Origin: Vibrio cincinnatiensis
GTDB lineage: Bacteria; Pseudomonadota; Gammaproteobacteria; Enterobacterales; Vibrionaceae
Assembly: GCF_022113815.1 (NCBI RefSeq)
Contig: NZ_SGOM01000002.1
Location: 402,797-466,796, forward strand
Direction of reading: 5' to 3'
DNA length: 64,000 nucleotides
In this document: positions 27,868 to 36,329 of the stretch, one piece after another
How positions within the stretch are numbered: the stretch's first letter is position 1
Layout: every line of letters starts with the position of its first letter
Program-made: the position numbers and the translations under genes
The notes under the pieces: model-generated
The model's input: only the letters and a program-made list of their open reading frames with translations
Databases searched by the model: none
Told to the model about the DNA's origin: nothing

Positions 27868-29304
27868 TTACTGCTTTGGGTAAGTGTTGTAACGAACCCC
27901 CATTATTTGCTCCATACAATGGACCACTTGGCAGCTATAACCAAATTCGTTGTCGTACCACACATAAAGCACGCAGCGGTTGCCTTGGGCAATGGTGGCG
28001 GCCCCATCAACCACACCAGCATGACGAGAGCCTACCAAATCGGTTGAAACAATTTCGGTCGAATCGGTGTAGTCAACTTGTGCCGATAAGGGGGAGTGAA
28101 TGGCAATACCGCGTAGGTATTCGTTTAATTCCTCTTTAGTCGTCTCTTTTTGGAGGTTGAGGTTTGCGACCACCATAGAAACATTCGGCGTTGGCACTCG
28201 AATGGAATTTCCAGTCAACTTACCTGAAAGTTCTGGAAGGGCTTTAGCCACCGCTTTTGCTGCGCCCGTTGAGGTTAGTACCATATTGAGCGAAGCAGAA
28301 CGGCCACGGCGTTCCCCTTTATGAAAGTTATCAATGAGATTTTGATCATTAGTATAGGAATGAACCGTCTCAATGTGTCCTGATAGCACGCCATATTGAT
28401 CATTCATTGCTTTTAAAATAGGCGTAATGGCATTGGTGGTGCAACTGGCCGCAGAAATAATCGTATCATTCGGTTGAATGATCGATTCATTGACCCCAAA
28501 GACGACGTTCTTAATATCCCCTTTACCGGGGGCGGTGAGTAACACTTTGCTTGCGCCCGGCGAAACAAGGTGTCGGCTTAGCCCTTCACTATCACGCCAA
28601 ACTCCCGTGTTATCGACGACGAGAGCATCATGAATACCAAATTTTGTGTAATCAACGTCTTGAGGAGAGTTTGCGTAGATCACTTGAATAAAGTTGCCAT
28701 TGGCGATTAAGGCACTTTGTTCATGATCAACCACAATGCTGCCATTGAATTGACCATGAACCGAGTCTCGTCGTAATAAGCTCGCTCGTTTCTCAAGATC
28801 GCCAGCTTTGCCCCCTCGAACGACAATGGCACCTAAGCGAAGTGGGTAACCAGGGCCACTTTTTTCGATCAGCAAACGTGCGAGTAAACGGCCAATGCGT
28901 CCAAAACCATACAAGATAACCGTTTTGGGTTGGGTCATTGCTTCGCCATCTAACACTTCTTGCAGTGCGGTTTGTAAGTAATCTTGTAATGCACTTTGAT
29001 CATCATGTTGCTGCCAGTATTGATGGGCTAACTGACCGATATCAACCCGGCAGGGAGACAATACCATTTTAGAGAGTGAGGCCAAAAGTGGTAGGGTATG
29101 TTTAAGCGCTAACGGCTCCCCAGTATAGTGCCGTACTACTCGGTGAGTTTTGATGATATCAATCGTTGTGGCATTAATCAGTGTTTTACCAAATAGGAGA
29201 GTTTCAACGCCTTGTTGGCGGTAAAGTTGACCAATGAGGGGGGACATGGATTCAGCAATCGTTTGGCTAATTTGCCAGTCTAAAAGATGTTTCTCTGGAC
29301 TCAT
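27868..29304 (-). CDS. Glyceraldehyde-3-phosphate dehydrogenase, long form with N-terminal extension
   Basis: About 478 residues, some 140 more than ordinary GapA. The first ~125 form an unassigned helical domain; the NAD-binding GFGRIGR then starts the dehydrogenase, the catalytic Cys is in SAASCTTNAI, and the C-terminal NEFGYSCQVV is typical. It should oxidise glyceraldehyde 3-phosphate with phosphate and NAD. The ATG at 29304 is used; a GTG at 29325 overlaps the stop of a 61-codon upstream frame. This long form is known in vibrios and may serve a separate metabolic role from GapA. Confidence 0.88.
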   Translation of the reverse strand: MSPEKHLLDWQISQTIAESMSPLIGQLYRQQGVETLLFGKTLINATTIDIIKTHRVVRHYTGEPLALKHTLPLLASLSKMVLSPCRVDIGQLAHQYWQQHDDQSALQDYLQTALQEVLDGEAMTQPKTVILYGFGRIGRLLARLLIEKSGPGYPLRLGAIVVRGGKAGDLEKRASLLRRDSVHGQFNGSIVVDHEQSALIANGNFIQVIYANSPQDVDYTKFGIHDALVVDNTGVWRDSEGLSRHLVSPGASKVLLTAPGKGDIKNVVFGVNESIIQPNDTIISAASCTTNAITPILKAMNDQYGVLSGHIETVHSYTNDQNLIDNFHKGERRGRSASLNMVLTSTGAAKAVAKALPELSGKLTGNSIRVPTPNVSMVVANLNLQKETTKEELNEYLRGIAIHSPLSAQVDYTDSTEIVSTDLVGSRHAGVVDGAATIAQGNRCVLYVWYDNEFGYSCQVVHCMEQIMGVRYNTYPKQ

Positions 29305-29967
29305 TTTCACTTGGGGACCTTTCACGTTTTGTTGAGCAAGACGTTCAGCTTTAGAGCATGAACATGAAGCACTTCACCTTTTCTGCTTAAGTTGCAGCGC
29401 ATTTGGTTAAGTTCCTTCATCTCAGTGAAACGCATAGAAGCACATATGGAATGAAGGAATCTTTCATCTATTTGCTGCATCAAGCCGTTTGGGGTGTTCA
29501 TACCCACAATTTCTATTGTGTTTGGTATGAATAAGCTTGTTATTCTTATGTGGCGAGATTGTAAAGGCTAACAGGTTATTCTGCTAGGAAAATTAATGAC
29601 CACATTTTTTGCTTTATTTTCTCGTATAAATGGTGGAAATGAAAAGAAATGTACAATGCGATGGGGATTGACAAGTGTAATAAAAGTGACTTATTTCGTA
29701 TTAATAACGTGTTAGATCAAGTGAATCGTGGAAAATAAATTAAAAGATTTCATTTAAGTTGTGATTAACGTTGGCTTTTAATATGAAAAAGTAAACAAAT
29801 CAATGAGAAAAAAGAGCTGAATTTCAAATAGAAAGATCACCGCTTTACATGAGGTTAAAATCCAATAAACCTCATAGAAAAAGAAGGGGAAACTAGGTTC
29901 AAGAATTGGGTGATTGACCACATTGAACATGTTGTTTGACATCTTCAATGTGGAGAGAGGCCATATA
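29305..29967. other. 663-base gap upstream of GAPDH
   Basis: AT-rich. It contains an inverted repeat at 29497-29531 (TTCATACC and GGTATGAA with inner ACAAT/ATTGT pairing) and a possible 61-codon frame ending at 29322. No convincing gene or RNA is seen between 29532 and 29967. Confidence 0.5.
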
Positions 29968-30441
29968 TTAAGGTTGAGCGGTGTGAATTTCACTAATAGG
30001 TTGAAGATCTTTAACGGGCAACCAATTAACTTTTACGCCAGCTTGTAAAAACATATCTTGGCTAACCTTAATTTTATCTCCCCAGCGAGAGAGAAAGTCC
30101 TCAGACTGTTCTGGACAATGAACGGCAGAGATACCTGTTTGGATAATTTTGGCTGCGCAGTTTGGGCATGGGAAGTGGGTGACATAAATTTCACAGCCAT
30201 CTAAATCGCGTTTAGCAAATAAAATGGCATTCTCTTCGGCATGCAAAGTTTTTAAATATTTCATATCACGATCATCGGTGTTGGCACTGTCTGAAATGCC
30301 GTGTGGATAGCCATTAAAGCCAACAGACACGATACGATTCTTTTTAGTAATGACGGCCCCGACTTGAGTAGACGGGTCTTTACTCCAAGAACCGACTAAT
30401 TCTGCCATTTGGTAAAAGCGCTGTGCCCATTTCGAAATCAT
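29968..30441 (-). CDS. Cytidine/deoxycytidylate deaminase-family protein (ComEB-like dCMP deaminase)
   Basis: 157 residues. The zinc site is clear: HAEENAILFA (His and proton-shuttling Glu) and PCPNCAAKI (two Cys). KDPSTQVGAVI and GFNGYPHGI mark the dCMP deaminase group, which converts dCMP to dUMP for thymidylate synthesis. It stands alone; the start at 30441 is the only good ATG. Confidence 0.85.
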   Translation of the reverse strand: MISKWAQRFYQMAELVGSWSKDPSTQVGAVITKKNRIVSVGFNGYPHGISDSANTDDRDMKYLKTLHAEENAILFAKRDLDGCEIYVTHFPCPNCAAKIIQTGISAVHCPEQSEDFLSRWGDKIKVSQDMFLQAGVKVNWLPVKDLQPISEIHTAQP

Positions 30442-30660
30442 GGTTTGGTTTCCTTAACAAATAGTCAATCGCAATGTGATGGGTAACTGAAGCCCTCATG
30501 ATCCTTATTTTTATCAATAGAGTCTAGGGAAATTTAGCCTGACTTAATCTGAATGCTCTTTGTATTGAGGTATAGGTGGATGGTGGAAATAGAAATGAGA
30601 TCTCCATCAAGGTTTATTTTTAATCATAAAAATGCTGAGGGGCTGTTTTAGGATCTATAT

Positions 30661-30678
30661 TGTGCGAGATCTCTTACA
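30661..30678. promoter_or_regulatory. VarA/UvrY (GacA)-type response-regulator box
   Basis: TGTGCGAGATCTCTTACA matches the UvrY/GacA inverted repeat TGTAAGAGATCTCTTACA at 16 of 18 positions. It lies about 160-180 bp before the RNA start, the distance known for E. coli csrB. Confidence 0.75.
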
Positions 30679-30803
30679 CATCATGTGCGAAATTGATGTT
30701 TGATATAAAGGATAATGAAGAGTGGTTCTTGTTAACTGTTTGTTTTTATTTTATTTTTTATTCTTTATTCTTTAATGGTTCGGGATTTTATTTTTTATTC
30801 AAC

Positions 30804-30831
30804 TTGCTGAAAAGTGTGGATGCCGTAATCT
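30804..30831 (+). promoter_or_regulatory. Sigma70-type promoter of the CsrB-like RNA
   Basis: TTGCTG (30804-30809) and TAATCT (30826-30831) are separated by 16 bases; the predicted start is near 30838, at GTCAGCAGG. Confidence 0.5.
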
Positions 30832-30837
30832 CTAGTT

Positions 30838-31182
30838 GTCAGCAGGAAGCAGACACGGAACAGGAAAGACCCAGGGATAGGTCATCTTCAGGAAGAAGAT
30901 TCGATGATTCAGGATGAAGAATCGGCACGGAAAGCGAAGGACATTAGCTGGACGCGATTAACTAGGATGGTTAACTACGGAAAATTAATGGACACCTTAA
31001 TGGAATAAGGCACATCTGTCAGGAAGACAGAGGCAGGGACACCGCTAGGAAGGCGATGAAACGGATTGTGCTAAAGGATATAGCAGACTATCAAGGAATA
31101 GATGCAGGGAGCACCTATTAGTAGCCGGATTGCTGCGAGCAAGAACAGAACCCCACTAAGCGTAAGCTTGGTGGGGTTTTCT
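30838..31182 (+). ncRNA. csrB: CsrB-family regulatory RNA
   Basis: A roughly 345-base segment carries about 18 GGA motifs, many as AGGA or AGGGA in short hairpin loops (for example around 30842, 30892, 31019, 31050), and ends in a GC-rich terminator. There is no credible ORF. These are the hallmarks of CsrB/CsrC RNAs, which sequester CsrA and are activated by the BarA-UvrY (VarS-VarA) pathway; a matching VarA box is upstream. Vibrios carry several copies, so the exact paralogue is not fixed. Confidence 0.88.
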
Positions 31183-31184
31183 TT
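31149..31184 (+). terminator. Terminator of the CsrB-like RNA
   Basis: AACCCCAC (31149-31156) pairs with GTGGGGTT (31171-31178), with AAGC/GCTT pairing inside, followed by TTCTTTATT. Confidence 0.9.
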
Positions 31185-31261
31185 ATTTCATTCTTTGCTG
31201 AATGGTTATTATTTTTTATCCCTCTTTTTCACCCTCTATTGTGATTTTCTTGGCAACTCTT

Positions 31262-31280
31262 GATAATGAGAATCTGTTTA
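31262..31280. promoter_or_regulatory. Weak Fur-box-like sequence upstream of yhfA
   Basis: GATAATGAGAATCTGTTTA matches the Fur consensus at about 14 of 19 positions, almost all in the left part. It lies about 30-50 bases before the yhfA start. Low confidence. Confidence 0.25.
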
Positions 31281-31312
31281 AAGAGATAAAAAACTGAAAG
31301 TAAGGACTGAGT

Positions 31313-31717
31313 ATGGAAGCACAAGTGAAATGGGTGGATGGATTAACCTTTATTGGTCACTCATCGTCAGGTCATTCAATTGTTATGGATGGTAATGGTG
31401 GCACGACGGCCCCAAGCCCAATGGAGATGGTGTTAATGGCAGCGGGAGGGTGCAGCTCCGTTGACGTGATTAATGGTTTAAAACAGGCCCAGCAAGAAGT
31501 CTATGGTTGCACTGCCTCTCTTACTACGGAAAGACGTGAAAGCGCACCTCGGGTTTTTACTCAAATAAACCTACATTTTGTTGTTCGGGGGGCCAATATA
31601 GATTCGGACGTGGTTGAACGCGTGGTCACCAATTCATTAGAAAAATATTGCTCAGTCTGCCTTATGCTTGGTGAGAGCGTAAAAATGACGCACAGTTGGG
31701 AAATTACGGAAGAGTAA
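31313..31717 (+). CDS. yhfA: OsmC-family protein YhfA
   Basis: 134 residues. VKWVDGLTFIGHSSSGHSI, APSPMEMVLMAAGGCSSVDV and EKYCSVCLML match E. coli YhfA. The two conserved Cys (GGCSS and YCSVC) are the peroxidatic pair of OsmC/Ohr-type proteins; a thiol peroxidase activity is inferred. It is followed by yddG after 18 bases. Confidence 0.92.
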   Translation: MEAQVKWVDGLTFIGHSSSGHSIVMDGNGGTTAPSPMEMVLMAAGGCSSVDVINGLKQAQQEVYGCTASLTTERRESAPRVFTQINLHFVVRGANIDSDVVERVVTNSLEKYCSVCLMLGESVKMTHSWEITEE

Positions 31718-31735
31718 CGAGTTAAGGGAGATGAG

Positions 31736-32641
31736 GTGAATCAGCACAAATATACCTTTTTTGGTCTTTGCGCCATTTTACTTTGGGGTGGGCTGTTAGG
31801 GTTAGTTCGTACCGTTACTGAAAGCTTTGGTCCACTGGGTGGTGCCGCGCTTATTTACACCGTGGCATCGATTTTTCTTGTATGTGTCATGGGGGTACCG
31901 AAACTACGCCACTTTTCTTTTCGGTATTTAGTGATCGGTGGTTTTCTTTTTGTGAGCTATGAAATTTGCCTAGCTTTAGCATTAGGCATGGCGAATAACC
32001 GCTATCAAGCATTAGAAATGGCCGTTATCAATTATTTGTGGCCAGCGCTCACTGTGTTATTAGCGGTGTTGATTGGAAAAAAAACGACGAATTTTTGGGT
32101 TTATCCCAGTATTCTGCTGGCATTCATCGGTGTTGCTTGGACAATAACTGGTGAAATGGGCTTTTCGATCTCAGCGATAATGGAAAATATAAAAACAAAC
32201 CCCACTACCTATACTTTGGCTTTTGTTGGCGCAATGATTTGGGCTATATACTGCAATGTAACCAAAGTGATAGCGAAAGGAGAAAATGCAATTAGTGTAT
32301 TTTTTATTGCAACGGCTGTTGTGCTATGGGGGCAGTATGCGCTAAGCCAAGAAGGACCATTGATATTTACACCGATTGCGACGCTTTATTTATTACTTAC
32401 AGGGGTTGTGATGGGCAGTGGCTATGCATTGTGGAACCTTGCCATTTTGCGTGGAAATATGTTGTTACTGGCGACCTTATCTTATTTTACTCCGGTTATT
32501 TCAACGTTGCTTTCTTCCGTTATTCTTGGTGTGGTATTAGGTGTTAGTTTTTGGCAAGGTGTCGTTATGGTGACAATGGGGTCATTAATGTGTTGGTGGT
32601 TCACCAGAGAAAAGCCTGTTGTAGCAGAGGCCACCGCGTAA
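31736..32641 (+). CDS. yddG: Aromatic amino-acid exporter YddG-like (DMT family)
   Basis: Inner-membrane protein of 301 residues with ten helices. GPLGGAALIYTVAS, LFVSYEICLALALG, MAVINYLWPALTVL and SYFTPVISTLLS match YddG, which exports aromatic amino acids and some drugs. The start is a GTG with AGGGAG upstream. It is likely co-transcribed with yhfA. Confidence 0.9.
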   Translation: MNQHKYTFFGLCAILLWGGLLGLVRTVTESFGPLGGAALIYTVASIFLVCVMGVPKLRHFSFRYLVIGGFLFVSYEICLALALGMANNRYQALEMAVINYLWPALTVLLAVLIGKKTTNFWVYPSILLAFIGVAWTITGEMGFSISAIMENIKTNPTTYTLAFVGAMIWAIYCNVTKVIAKGENAISVFFIATAVVLWGQYALSQEGPLIFTPIATLYLLLTGVVMGSGYALWNLAILRGNMLLLATLSYFTPVISTLLSSVILGVVLGVSFWQGVVMVTMGSLMCWWFTREKPVVAEATA

Positions 32642-32656
32642 TACTAAGTATAAAAT

Positions 32657-32680
32657 AAACCCGCCTTGGCGGGTTTATTT
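32657..32680. terminator. Bidirectional terminator between yddG and CDF gene
   Basis: AAACCCGCC/GGCGGGTTT with a two-base loop and T-rich flanks on both strands, lying in the 42-base gap between convergent genes. Confidence 0.88.
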
Positions 32681-32683
32681 CGG

Positions 32684-33583
32684 TTAACGAGTGATATTGA
32701 CGGTAATTTGTAATTTCAGCGGTAGGTTAGATAAACGCTTTTCAATCGTGCGACGAGTATGCTCAATATCTTCAACAAGAATGACGTTACTATCATCTTC
32801 TGGGTAAAGGTCTATGTCGACCCAAAGTTCTGGCCCAACTTTCGTCACTCCCGCTAATTCAATGTCTTGTTCGGACTCTTTACCCGCCGCAATAACCCCT
32901 TGGTCCACTTTTTTACAAATTTCTTTGCTTGGCGCCATGAGGAAGATCTCTCTTAAGGCGGATTTGACCATCCCGTATGGTACTTTTAAGAAATAAAATG
33001 ACATGGCAAGCATCATCAATGGGTCTGCATAAACCGCATACTTAGCCCAAGGGGAAATACTGATGGCTAGAGCAACAATAAATCCAGCGGTAACCACCAC
33101 ACTTAACATAGTATCCATTTGCCATTGTTTTACCTCTGCACTAATTAAGCCGGATGCGTAACGCTGACTGAGTTTTGCCATATACCACCATGCTAAACCA
33201 CAACCGATCACATTAATGGCACCAAATAAGGTGGCAATGGAGGCATCGACTTCTCGTCCTCCTGTAAGCAGTGAGCTGACTGCGGAATATAAGGAATAGG
33301 ATACAACCAATAAAATGACGATCCCTTTTATCGCAATAACAGCGGGTTCAAATAACGCTCGTCCAAATGGAAATTGTTGATCTGAAGGCTTACGGATATA
33401 GCGAGAAGCGACGAGCGACAATAATGTTAACAGTAAACTGATTAAGGAGTAGACGCCGTCAAAGACGATAACCAGTGAACCTACAAGTAAACCAACAATG
33501 AGACCTCCGCCAGCAAATATAGAGGCAATAAGGGCTGAGAACGTCAATACGCGATTTTCATTTAAACTTGTTCGGGCACACAT
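32684..33583 (-). CDS. Cation diffusion facilitator-type transporter with altered metal-site residues
   Basis: 299 residues: six membrane helices, then a cytoplasmic domain (LWVDIDLYPED). In ordinary CDF exporters the two site-A pairs are DxxxD (or HxxxD) in TM2 and HxxxD in TM5. Here they read FDGVYS (Asp then Ser) and QWQMD (Gln then Asp). The FDGVYS form is typical of one CDF subfamily, so substrate or mechanism may differ from zinc export. It is convergent with yddG. Confidence 0.8.
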   Translation of the reverse strand: MCARTSLNENRVLTFSALIASIFAGGGLIVGLLVGSLVIVFDGVYSLISLLLTLLSLVASRYIRKPSDQQFPFGRALFEPAVIAIKGIVILLVVSYSLYSAVSSLLTGGREVDASIATLFGAINVIGCGLAWWYMAKLSQRYASGLISAEVKQWQMDTMLSVVVTAGFIVALAISISPWAKYAVYADPLMMLAMSFYFLKVPYGMVKSALREIFLMAPSKEICKKVDQGVIAAGKESEQDIELAGVTKVGPELWVDIDLYPEDDSNVILVEDIEHTRRTIEKRLSNLPLKLQITVNITR

Positions 33584-33759
33584 AAAACACTTACCAATAA
33601 AAAACTAGGGTTATTGTGGCTCAAACTAAGGTTAATACAATGGCTATTTACTACCCAATCTCACCATGAAATAGGTTTTACTATAAAATTCATTATATAA
33701 CAGTGAGTTAGATGTTATTTTTGGTGTCATTTTTTTTGGCGCTGACTGCTCTTGCTTAT

Positions 33760-34638
33760 TTAAAAATCAAATAAGTAATCACTGATCTTATCTGCCAGCC
33801 AAAGCATGGCCGGATTTTCTGCACTTCCGGCAGTGGTAAACATGCAATAATCTTCCTGTGTGAGCCCATAAGTATGACGAATAACGGTGAGTCTTTGCTC
33901 ACGTAGATGATGCCGAATCAGTGGTTCAGGGAGCACGCCCCATGCACTTTCTGTCAAAATGGTTCCAAGCATATATTCAAAGCTTGAGAAACCGATATAA
34001 CGACGAGAGAACGGTTCTAAGTTGGAGTTATCTTGCTCATTCAGATAGACCATAACGGCCTGCATGGATTTTCTTAAATCTTCATCTGTGACAGGTTTTA
34101 ACTTTGTTAGTGGGTGGTGAGGGCTGCATACTGACATCATGCGGATTTTACCTAGGGGGTGATAACTGATACGAGGATCATCTAAACGTTCGTAGTCTAC
34201 ACCAAAGGCAAAGTCGACTTGTTGAGTTGCCACTAGATTGGCTAAGTCTCCACTTGAAGCAAGCACTAAGTTAAATGAGGTATTAGGAAATAATTTATTC
34301 AATGAATGAGCAAGATCTTGCCAAAGAACATCGGGTAATGAATCGTCACGAGCAATCCACATCTCCGCGGCAAACTCATCGGAAACCTGAGAGCAAGTAT
34401 GTTTAATGCGGGTCGCGGTAATCAATAAACTTTGGCAGTCTTTATAAATGGCTTTTCCTGCTTCAGATAGAGACACTTGATTACCGCTGCGTATAAATAA
34501 TTCCACTTTAAGTTCATTTTCTAGCGCCTTAACCGCCATGCTGAGTTTGGTTCGGTTGCATTCCAGTTGACGAGCGGCTTCGGATACCGAGCCTGTATCG
34601 GCGATAGTACAAAATGCTTCTATTTGTGACAGATTCAT
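33760..34638 (-). CDS. LysR-family regulator
   Basis: 292 residues with N-terminal winged HTH (IEAFCTIADTGSVSEAARQL, NRTKLSMAVKALENEL) and a periplasmic-binding-type effector domain (FAFGVDYERLDD). It is divergent from the methyltransferase gene across 174 bases and may control it. No specific effector is suggested. Confidence 0.88.
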   Translation of the reverse strand: MNLSQIEAFCTIADTGSVSEAARQLECNRTKLSMAVKALENELKVELFIRSGNQVSLSEAGKAIYKDCQSLLITATRIKHTCSQVSDEFAAEMWIARDDSLPDVLWQDLAHSLNKLFPNTSFNLVLASSGDLANLVATQQVDFAFGVDYERLDDPRISYHPLGKIRMMSVCSPHHPLTKLKPVTDEDLRKSMQAVMVYLNEQDNSNLEPFSRRYIGFSSFEYMLGTILTESAWGVLPEPLIRHHLREQRLTVIRHTYGLTQEDYCMFTTAGSAENPAMLWLADKISDYLFDF

Positions 34639-34812
34639 AGCATTCTCAGTAAAAGAAAAATGGGCAGCAGAGTTAGGCCGAAGATTTTGACATTATCTTC
34701 ATTAAAATCCTATTTTCTTGATGAAGATTGCACTCTAACTCTATGAAGTCTACTCTATTTTGGTTTAATCTTGGCACATTGCCCGACTACATGAAGTAAT
34801 ACGGAGACCATG

Positions 34813-35394
34813 ATGGTACACGAATGGGACAACTACGCTGCAAATTGGGAAAATGATCAAGCAAACCTCGAGTTTTCTCGCCATGTTTTTCAGCAGTTAA
34901 AAACAATGACGCCATTGGATGGAAAACATATACTTGATTTTGGTTGTGGCACGGGGTTGCTGAGTCAATACCTTTCCCCGTTGTGTAAAGATATTGTGGC
35001 GTTGGACAAGTCTGAAGCCATGATTGAAGAGCTGGATAAAAAAGAGCTGACTAATGTTGAACCTGTGGTGGATCATTTAACCCGGGGGCTTGTTGCGCAG
35101 CACCCAGCTTTTCGTAAACAATTTGACTTCGTTCTTGCAGCCTCTGTTTGTGGATTTCTTACTAATTTTCAAGAGGTTGCTGATATTGCCTACACCTTAT
35201 TAGAGGAAGGTGGACAGTTTATCTTATGGGATTGGTCTAAAGACAATACCTCATTAGAATATGGACTCAGTGAGACCGAGATCGCTAATGTCTTAACTCG
35301 ATCCGGTTTTGCTCGCATCGACGTTGCCCATGCTTTTGATATTCAGACTCCTCAAGGTATAAAAAGCGTGCTGATGGGGCTTGGCCAAAAATAA
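34813..35394 (+). CDS. Class I SAM-dependent methyltransferase
   Basis: 193 residues. The SAM-binding motif I is clear (HILDFGCGTGLLSQYL), followed by VALDKSEAMIEEL and the post-motif FDFVLAASV. The substrate cannot be told. ATGs at 34810 and 34813 compete; the second has better spacing from CGGAG. It is divergent from a LysR gene and followed by a hairpin. Confidence 0.85.
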   Translation: MVHEWDNYAANWENDQANLEFSRHVFQQLKTMTPLDGKHILDFGCGTGLLSQYLSPLCKDIVALDKSEAMIEELDKKELTNVEPVVDHLTRGLVAQHPAFRKQFDFVLAASVCGFLTNFQEVADIAYTLLEEGGQFILWDWSKDNTSLEYGLSETEIANVLTRSGFARIDVAHAFDIQTPQGIKSVLMGLGQK

Positions 35395-35751
35395 CAATAT
35401 TCCTTTACTGATACCCAGTGGACGATAGTTTCGTGACTGGGTATTGTTACCTATTTTTCCTCTCTTTTCCCTCTATTTTTATGCTCTCATTCATTGCGAT
35501 ATGCGTATCTGTTCGGTGACAGATATGGTTTTTTTTACATCATAAATTCGTCATTTCTCATTCATATCATTGTCATTACATTTACACATCTAAGTATTTT
35601 TCTCTATTGATTGATATTTTTTCATATTTTTTTATTTAGTTAAAACAATGGTTTGCATGTAATTCTTTAATTGTAGCGATCAATGTAGGGTTGAAATTCT
35701 CTTTCGAACTGTTAGTTTATAAAAGGAATTTGTTTAGAGTTCTAATTGAAA
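35395..35751. other. 357-base gap upstream of ectA
   Basis: It contains the hairpin at 35411-35444 and then a very AT-rich stretch that should hold the osmotically controlled ect promoter. No clear operator could be picked out. Confidence 0.5.
35411..35444 (+). terminator. Hairpin after the methyltransferase gene
   Basis: ATACCCAGT and ACTGGGTAT form a 9-bp stem, with T-rich sequence (CTATTTTTCC) a few bases later. Confidence 0.55.
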
Positions 35752-36318
35752 ATGTGGCAAACAATGATTACAGCATCACCTTGGGTCGCATACCCAGACA
35801 TTATGCAAAACACTCAGGATGAGTGGGCGTTTCGTACTCCAAATCGAACAGATGGAAAGCGTGTGCATGAGCTTATCGCGCAATGTTCACCGCTGGATGA
35901 GAACTCCGCTTATTGCAACTTTTTGCAATCGACGCACTTTCACAATACGTGTGTGGTTGCTGAACGTAACGAAGAAATGGTGGGTTTTGTCTCAGCCTAT
36001 CGCAAGCCGGATAAGCCTAATGAGCTCTTCATTTGGCAAGTTGCCGTGAGTAAAACCGCTCGTGGTATGGGTCTGGCTTTCCATATGCTGAACGAACTGC
36101 TAACTCGTGATGACTTACGTGACATTACAGTGTTAGAAACGACCATTACTCGTGACAATCAAGGCTCTTGGAGCCTATTTAAGAAACTTGACCGAGCACA
36201 TGGCGAACGCGGTGAAGTATCAACGTTTCTTGATGAAACCCGCCATTTTCATGGTGAGCATGATACCGAATATTTATATCGCATTCCGCTACATTCACGA
36301 ACTAACCAAAAAGGATAA
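35752..36318 (+). CDS. ectA: Diaminobutyrate acetyltransferase EctA
   Basis: 188 residues, GNAT fold. It acetylates L-2,4-diaminobutyrate in ectoine synthesis. FRTPNRTDGKRVHELIAQC, ENSAYCNFLQSTHF and the acetyl-CoA block VAVSKTARGMGLAFHML match EctA. Starts at 35752 and 35764 are both possible and neither has a strong ribosome site. First gene of ectABC-ask. Confidence 0.94.
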   Translation: MWQTMITASPWVAYPDIMQNTQDEWAFRTPNRTDGKRVHELIAQCSPLDENSAYCNFLQSTHFHNTCVVAERNEEMVGFVSAYRKPDKPNELFIWQVAVSKTARGMGLAFHMLNELLTRDDLRDITVLETTITRDNQGSWSLFKKLDRAHGERGEVSTFLDETRHFHGEHDTEYLYRIPLHSRTNQKG

Positions 36319-36329
36319 ATCCCATCGTT

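Larger units (their letters stand above)
30442..30837. other. Regulatory gap upstream of the CsrB-like RNA
   Basis: The first half holds the dCMP deaminase promoter. The second half carries the VarA/UvrY box at 30661-30678 and a T-rich stretch up to the CsrB promoter. An 85-codon frame at 30660-30917 crosses the RNA gene and is not credible. Confidence 0.5.

Noticed and set aside
29778..29993. 71-codon reverse frame
   Set aside because: Low-complexity Phe/Leu-rich translation of an AT-rich gap, overlapping the dCMP deaminase 3' end.
30660..30917. 85-codon + strand frame
   Set aside because: Crosses the VarA box, promoter and start of the CsrB-like RNA; Phe-rich translation of a T-rich leader.
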